Shown: positions 14,613 through 18,162 of the stretch, one piece after another
Layout: each line of letters opens with the position of its first letter
Numbering within the stretch: position 1 is the first letter of the stretch
Origin: an uncultured Clostridia bacterium
GTDB lineage: Bacteria > Bacillota > Clostridia > Christensenellales > UBA1242
DNA length: 18,162 bases
Assembly (NCBI GenBank): GCA_900554955.1
Contig: USJH01000003.1
Coordinates: 1 to 18,162, forward strand
Direction: 5' to 3'
Made by a program: the position numbers and the translations under genes
Notes under the pieces: generated by a model
Databases searched by the model: none
Seen by the model: the letters and a program-made list of their open reading frames with translations, nothing else
What the model was told of the DNA's origin: nothing

Positions 14613-15620
14613 ATGACACAATATTTTGTTTATGTTCAAGCACTGGTTACAAGTTTTTTGTTTACGCTTATTGTTTCTCCGTTTGTTATCAGTCTTTTAA
14701 AAAGAGAAAAGATAAAGCAAACAATTTTACATTATGTTGACAATCATGCTTCGAAAAACGGAACACCAACAATGGGTGGAATCATTTTTCTTGTTTCAAT
14801 CAGCATTGTTGCATATATCTTTTTCACGGATGAAAAAACTCTTGCTGGTGTGAGTTTGCTTGTGTTCATGGCATATGGCCTTACGGGTTTTCTTGATGAT
14901 TTCATCAAATTTCGATTCAAAAGAAATCTTGGACTTAGGGCATATCAAAAAATTCTTTTCCAACTTGCAATTGCAATCACCATTGCCATTTTTGCTTATA
15001 AAAATCAATTTGTTGGTGGGAAAATGCTTGTTCCGTTCTCAAACAAAACAATTGATGTTGGTTGGTGGATAATTCCAATCATCGTGTTTGTTTTTCTTGC
15101 TTGCACAAACAGTGTAAACCTTACAGACGGGCTTGATGGACTTGCGAGCTCAACAACAATGTGCTATACAATGGGAATGGTTGCTTTAATGTTTTTCATG
15201 ATGGCAACAAGGCTTGATAGTGCTTCGTCACTTTATCTTGCAGAATATAAAAACCTTATCATTCTTGGGTTTGTTGTGATTGGTGCAATGCTTTGTTTTT
15301 TGGTTTTCAATTGCTTTCCTGCAAAAATTTTTATGGGTGACACGGGTTCGCTTGCACTTGGTGCTTTTGTTGCATGTATTGCAATATTTTCACGAATGAC
15401 TCTTTATATCCCGATTCTTGGATTTATGTTTGTTCTAAGTGCGTTGTCAGTTATAATTCAAGTTGCATATTATAAAATGACAAAAAAGAGAGTGTTTCTA
15501 ATGGCTCCACTTCATCATCATTTTGAGAAGAAAGGGGTGCACGAAGTTCGAATTTCAGTTGTTTATAGTGTGATTACAATTTTGATTGGTGCTGGTTCAC
15601 TTTTGCTTGAAATGCTCTGA
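14613..15620 (+). CDS. mraY: phospho-N-acetylmuramoyl-pentapeptide transferase
   Basis: Integral membrane enzyme that moves phospho-MurNAc-pentapeptide to undecaprenyl phosphate, making lipid I. Key motifs: Asp95-Asp96 in FLDDFIKF, NLTDGLDGLA (169-178), catalytic Asp243 in MGDTGSLALG and the HHH motif at 301-303. About ten hydrophobic segments are visible over 335 aa, the normal topology. AGAGGTGG at 14601-14608 precedes the ATG. Its TGA (15618-15620) overlaps an ATG of the murD frame, but that is probably not the murD start used. Confidence 0.97.
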   Translation: MTQYFVYVQALVTSFLFTLIVSPFVISLLKREKIKQTILHYVDNHASKNGTPTMGGIIFLVSISIVAYIFFTDEKTLAGVSLLVFMAYGLTGFLDDFIKFRFKRNLGLRAYQKILFQLAIAITIAIFAYKNQFVGGKMLVPFSNKTIDVGWWIIPIIVFVFLACTNSVNLTDGLDGLASSTTMCYTMGMVALMFFMMATRLDSASSLYLAEYKNLIILGFVVIGAMLCFLVFNCFPAKIFMGDTGSLALGAFVACIAIFSRMTLYIPILGFMFVLSALSVIIQVAYYKMTKKRVFLMAPLHHHFEKKGVHEVRISVVYSVITILIGAGSLLLEML

Positions 15621-15652
15621 TGTCGTGGGGCTTTTGCCCAAAGGAGCAAAGT

Positions 15653-16999
15653 GTGAAAGCAGTTATAATTGGCAGTGGTACAAGTGGAAAAGGAGTCGCA
15701 AAACTTTTAAAAAAACTTAGGTTTGACACCTATTTGATTGATGAAAAAAAAGTTCGTTTGTCTGAAAAGGTTTCAGATAAACTTTTGCAAAACTTGGATT
15801 TGTTGGTTCTTAGCCCTGGTGTTTCAATTGAAAACACCTTTGTTCAAAAAGCAAAAGCACAAGGTGTAGAAATTGCAAGCGAGCTTGAAATCGGCGCAAG
15901 AATGCTTGCTTGTCCGTTTATTGCCGTTACTGGAACAAATGGAAAAACAACAACAGTGTCACTTATTGATAAATTGCTTTCACCGGAAGAAGATGGAAAA
16001 GTATATGAAGGGGGAAACATCGGAATTGCTGTTTCTTCCTTTTCTCATGAAACGAAAAAACAAGATAAGGTTGTTTTAGAGGTTTCAAGTTTTCAACTTG
16101 AAGCAACTTCTTTTTTTCGTCCTAAAGTTGCAACAATTTTAAATATTGGTCAAGATCATTTAAATCGGCATAAAACCATGCAAAACTATATAGACACTAA
16201 GCTTAAAATTCTAAAAGATCAAACAAGCAAAGATTTTGCGATATTAAATCTTGATGACGAAATCTTATGCGAACAAGACTTAAGTTTTGTTAAGTCGCAA
16301 ATATACTATTTTTCAACTAAAAATGAATGTAAAGGTTGTTATTGCAAAAATGGTTGCATATATTTTAATGATGGCGTTATTTCTCGATTTGTGATGAGAA
16401 TTTGCGACATTCCTCTTCAAGGTGAGCATAATCTTTCAAATGTTCTTGCGGGGCTTTGCTCAGTGATTTTGTTTGGTGAAAAGATTGAGGGACTTGCAGA
16501 AAAGGTTAAAGCTTTTAAGGGCATAAACCATAGGCTTGAATTTGTTTCAGAAATAGGTGGAATAACATTCATTAACGACAGCAAGGCAACAAACATTTCA
16601 AGCACGATTGTTGCGATCAAAGCAATGAAAGAGCCAACAACTCTTATTCTTGGTGGAAGTGATAAAGGTTTTGAATATGACGAACTATTCGAAAATTTTT
16701 CACCAATAATAAAAAACGTTGTTGCTGTTGGAGAAACAAAAGAAAAGATTGTTAAATGTGCAAAAAAATTTAATGTTATCAATGTATATGAGGCAAAAAC
16801 TTTTAAAGAGGCTGTTTTTCTTTCGTTTTCTCTTGCAAATGAAAATGAAACAGTTTTGCTTTCTCCGGCAGCGGCAAGTTTTGATATGTTTTCAAATTTT
16901 GAAGAAAGGGGAAGAGTTTTTGTGAAAATTGTTCGGGAGATTGCAAAAATTGAAAATCGCAAAATTCGAAATCAAAAAACAAAAAGGCATCAGAATTGA
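15653..16999 (+). CDS. murD: UDP-N-acetylmuramoylalanine--D-glutamate ligase with cysteine cluster
   Basis: Adds D-glutamate to UDP-MurNAc-L-Ala in the cytoplasm. The N-terminal Rossmann-like start is VKAVIIGSGTSGKG, followed by the P-loop GTNGKTT (94-100), EVSSFQLE (143-150), HLNRH (169-173), HRLEFV, NDSKATN, GGSDKG and SPAAASFDMF. GTG 15653 is chosen over ATG 15620: AAAGGAG at 15640-15646 lies 6 bases upstream, and the predicted N terminus then matches the family. The result is 448 aa, the usual length. Odd feature: the central-domain beta region holds four cysteines, C226-K-G-C229-Y-C231-KNG-C235, at a place where I recall no conserved cysteines. The 3' end overlaps ftsW. Confidence 0.95.
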   Translation: MKAVIIGSGTSGKGVAKLLKKLRFDTYLIDEKKVRLSEKVSDKLLQNLDLLVLSPGVSIENTFVQKAKAQGVEIASELEIGARMLACPFIAVTGTNGKTTTVSLIDKLLSPEEDGKVYEGGNIGIAVSSFSHETKKQDKVVLEVSSFQLEATSFFRPKVATILNIGQDHLNRHKTMQNYIDTKLKILKDQTSKDFAILNLDDEILCEQDLSFVKSQIYYFSTKNECKGCYCKNGCIYFNDGVISRFVMRICDIPLQGEHNLSNVLAGLCSVILFGEKIEGLAEKVKAFKGINHRLEFVSEIGGITFINDSKATNISSTIVAIKAMKEPTTLILGGSDKGFEYDELFENFSPIIKNVVAVGETKEKIVKCAKKFNVINVYEAKTFKEAVFLSFSLANENETVLLSPAAASFDMFSNFEERGRVFVKIVREIAKIENRKIRNQKTKRHQN

Positions 17000-18125
17000 T
17001 TTTCTGCTTATTTTTTGTGTTTTGTTTTTAGTTGGTTTCGGAATTTTGATGGTCTATTCGGCTTCGTTCTATCAAGCAGAGTTGACCTATTCAAACAAAT
17101 TCTTTTTCATGAAAAAACAAATTATTGGAGCATTTATTGGCCTTGCAGGTATGATTGCAATGTATTTTGCCAATTATGAGAAACTTAAAAAGTTGAAATG
17201 GGTGTCAATTGTGCTTTCGGCTGTGCTTCTTATTTTGGTTTTCATTCCGCACATTGGTGTTAGAGTTTATGGTGCAAAACGATGGATTAATCTTGGATTT
17301 TTCACACTTCAACCAAGTGAAATTGCAAAATTTGGTTTTGTGTTATTTGCAGCATCAAGCCTTGCGAAAGCAAACAGAGAAGTTAAGAGTTTTAAAGGCA
17401 TTTTGCCAACCATTCTTGCAGGGTGCTTAATGTGTTTGCTTATCATCATGGAGCCAAACATGTCAATTACAATTTGTGTTGGTGTTACGATGATTTCAAT
17501 GCTTTTTGTTGGTGGGGCAAGTTTGAAACATTTTCTGCTTATGCTTATTCCAATTGTTTTGCTTGTTCCAGTTTTAATCATAATTGAGCCATATCGACTT
17601 AGAAGGCTTATTGCTTTTCTTGATCCGTTTGCTTCGGCGGGAAGTGAAGGCTTTCAACTTGTGCAATCGCTTTATGGAATTTCAAGTGGGGGACTTTTTG
17701 GTGTTGGACTTTTCAATTCAAGACAAAAATATTTGTTCCTTCCATTTTCAGAATCAGACTTTATTTTTTCCATCATTGCAGAAGAATTTGGACTTGTTGG
17801 TTGCTTTGTTATAATGGCAATTTTTCTTGTTATTGTGATAAGGGGAATGAAGATTTCGCTTAATGCTCCAACGCGTTTTGGAACCTATCTTGCAAGTGGT
17901 ATTGTGTCTGTCATAGCAGTCCAAATGCTAGTAAATATCGCGGTTGTGTCTGGCAGCATACCGCCAACAGGGGTGCCACTTCCGTTCATTTCAGCTGGGT
18001 CAACAAGCCTTGTTGTGTTCATGAGTGCAATTGGAATTTTGCTTAATATTGACAAACAAACACACACTTCAAGTTTGCTTAAACCAAAGATTGGTGAAAC
18101 GAAATTTTTAAACTTTAAACATTAA
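16950..18125 (+). CDS. ftsW: SEDS-family peptidoglycan glycosyltransferase FtsW (SpoVE-like)
   Basis: Polytopic membrane glycosyltransferase that polymerises lipid II at the septum with a class B PBP. Hydrophobic spans run from about residue 17 to the C terminus. Motifs: AKRWINLG and LQPSEIAK, the catalytic-region ESDFIFSIIAEEFG (Asp270 in this numbering) and the C-terminal PTGVPLPFIS; the usual PFISYGGSS reads PFISAGSTS here. The start is uncertain because no ATG lies before the first span. TTG 16950 has GGGAG (16935-16939) 10 bases upstream and gives 391 aa; TTG 16929 would give 398. Either start overlaps murD by 50-71 bases, so expression is probably coupled. Last gene of the operon. FtsW and SpoVE cannot be told apart by sequence here. 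Confidence 0.93.
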   Translation: MKIAKFEIKKQKGIRIDFLLIFCVLFLVGFGILMVYSASFYQAELTYSNKFFFMKKQIIGAFIGLAGMIAMYFANYEKLKKLKWVSIVLSAVLLILVFIPHIGVRVYGAKRWINLGFFTLQPSEIAKFGFVLFAASSLAKANREVKSFKGILPTILAGCLMCLLIIMEPNMSITICVGVTMISMLFVGGASLKHFLLMLIPIVLLVPVLIIIEPYRLRRLIAFLDPFASAGSEGFQLVQSLYGISSGGLFGVGLFNSRQKYLFLPFSESDFIFSIIAEEFGLVGCFVIMAIFLVIVIRGMKISLNAPTRFGTYLASGIVSVIAVQMLVNIAVVSGSIPPTGVPLPFISAGSTSLVVFMSAIGILLNIDKQTHTSSLLKPKIGETKFLNFKH

Positions 18126-18156
18126 AAAACAGGGCAATAATGCTCTGTTTTTTTTT
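18124..18156 (+). terminator. intrinsic terminator closing the dcw operon
   Basis: AAAAAACAGGGCA (18124-18136) pairs with TGCTCTGTTTTTT (18141-18153) with one G-U pair and loop ATAA; T9 runs 18148-18156. The hairpin begins within the ftsW stop codon. Confidence 0.92.
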
Positions 18157-18162
18157 GCTGTA

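Noticed and set aside
16417-16962. 181-codon minus-strand open frame opposite murD
   Set aside because: Antisense shadow of murD, which has all family motifs; no ribosome binding site or recognisable product.
1-18162. CRISPR array, insertion sequence, tRNA, rRNA or prophage genes
   Set aside because: No spaced direct repeats, transposase motifs, tRNA-like cloverleaf or phage genes were seen; base use is uniform and the content is housekeeping.

Overview
The window is an 18.2 kb, AT-rich, gene-dense bacterial chromosome segment. It reads as an uncultured low-GC Firmicute (Bacillota), probably of clostridial type. The support is the order mraZ-rsmH-ftsL-PBP(PASTA)-murE-mraY-murD-ftsW, the order tig-clpP-clpX followed by engB, strong AAAGGAG ribosome binding sites, sigma-A style promoters and A/T-rich codon use throughout. 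MurE carries the DNPR motif of meso-diaminopimelate ligases, so the wall is probably meso-DAP type. The lineage is an inference; nothing here names a species.

Layout: (1) 1-167, the 3' end of a forward gene (possibly a D,D-carboxypeptidase), then a terminator that also serves the convergent hypothetical gene at 278-730. (2) 901-3379, a likely three-gene operon: alpha/beta-hydrolase esterase, lspA (lipoprotein signal peptidase) and an RluD-type pseudouridine synthase. The first two overlap at GTGA, and rluD starts 3 bases after the lspA stop. (3) 3438-4142, two small unknown membrane proteins with their own promoter and terminator. (4) 4209-7550, a protein quality-control operon tig-clpP-clpX with its own promoter and terminator. 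(5) 7583-9037, engB (ribosome-assembly GTPase) and an overlapping calcineurin-type phosphoesterase. (6) 9087-18156, the division and cell wall (dcw) operon from mraZ to ftsW, driven by a consensus promoter and closed by a strong terminator.

The dcw genes act together. MraZ is the cluster regulator, RsmH modifies 16S rRNA, and an FtsL-like protein and a PASTA transpeptidase form part of the divisome. MurE, MraY and MurD make lipid I and its precursors, and FtsW polymerises glycan. Ser/Lys catalytic residues, P-loops and acidic dyads are intact in nearly all genes. No mobile element, CRISPR array, rRNA or tRNA was seen. No gene-free stretch exceeds 300 bases; the longest (8950-9164) holds a terminator, putative MraZ boxes and the mraZ promoter.

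I did not find an obviously new multi-gene system. The points most worth a second look are regulatory or structural: a complete intrinsic-terminator hairpin inside the first codons of the transpeptidase gene, preceded by a 17-codon ORF; 10-bp-period AAAAGTGGT repeats next to the mraZ promoter; a palindrome on the tig promoter; an apparent three-residue loss just after Walker B of ClpX; and a four-cysteine cluster in MurD.

Several starts were moved from the longest reading frame on ribosome binding site evidence: rluD 2459, phosphoesterase 8242, rsmH 9592, PBP 11214, murD 15653 and ftsW 16950.
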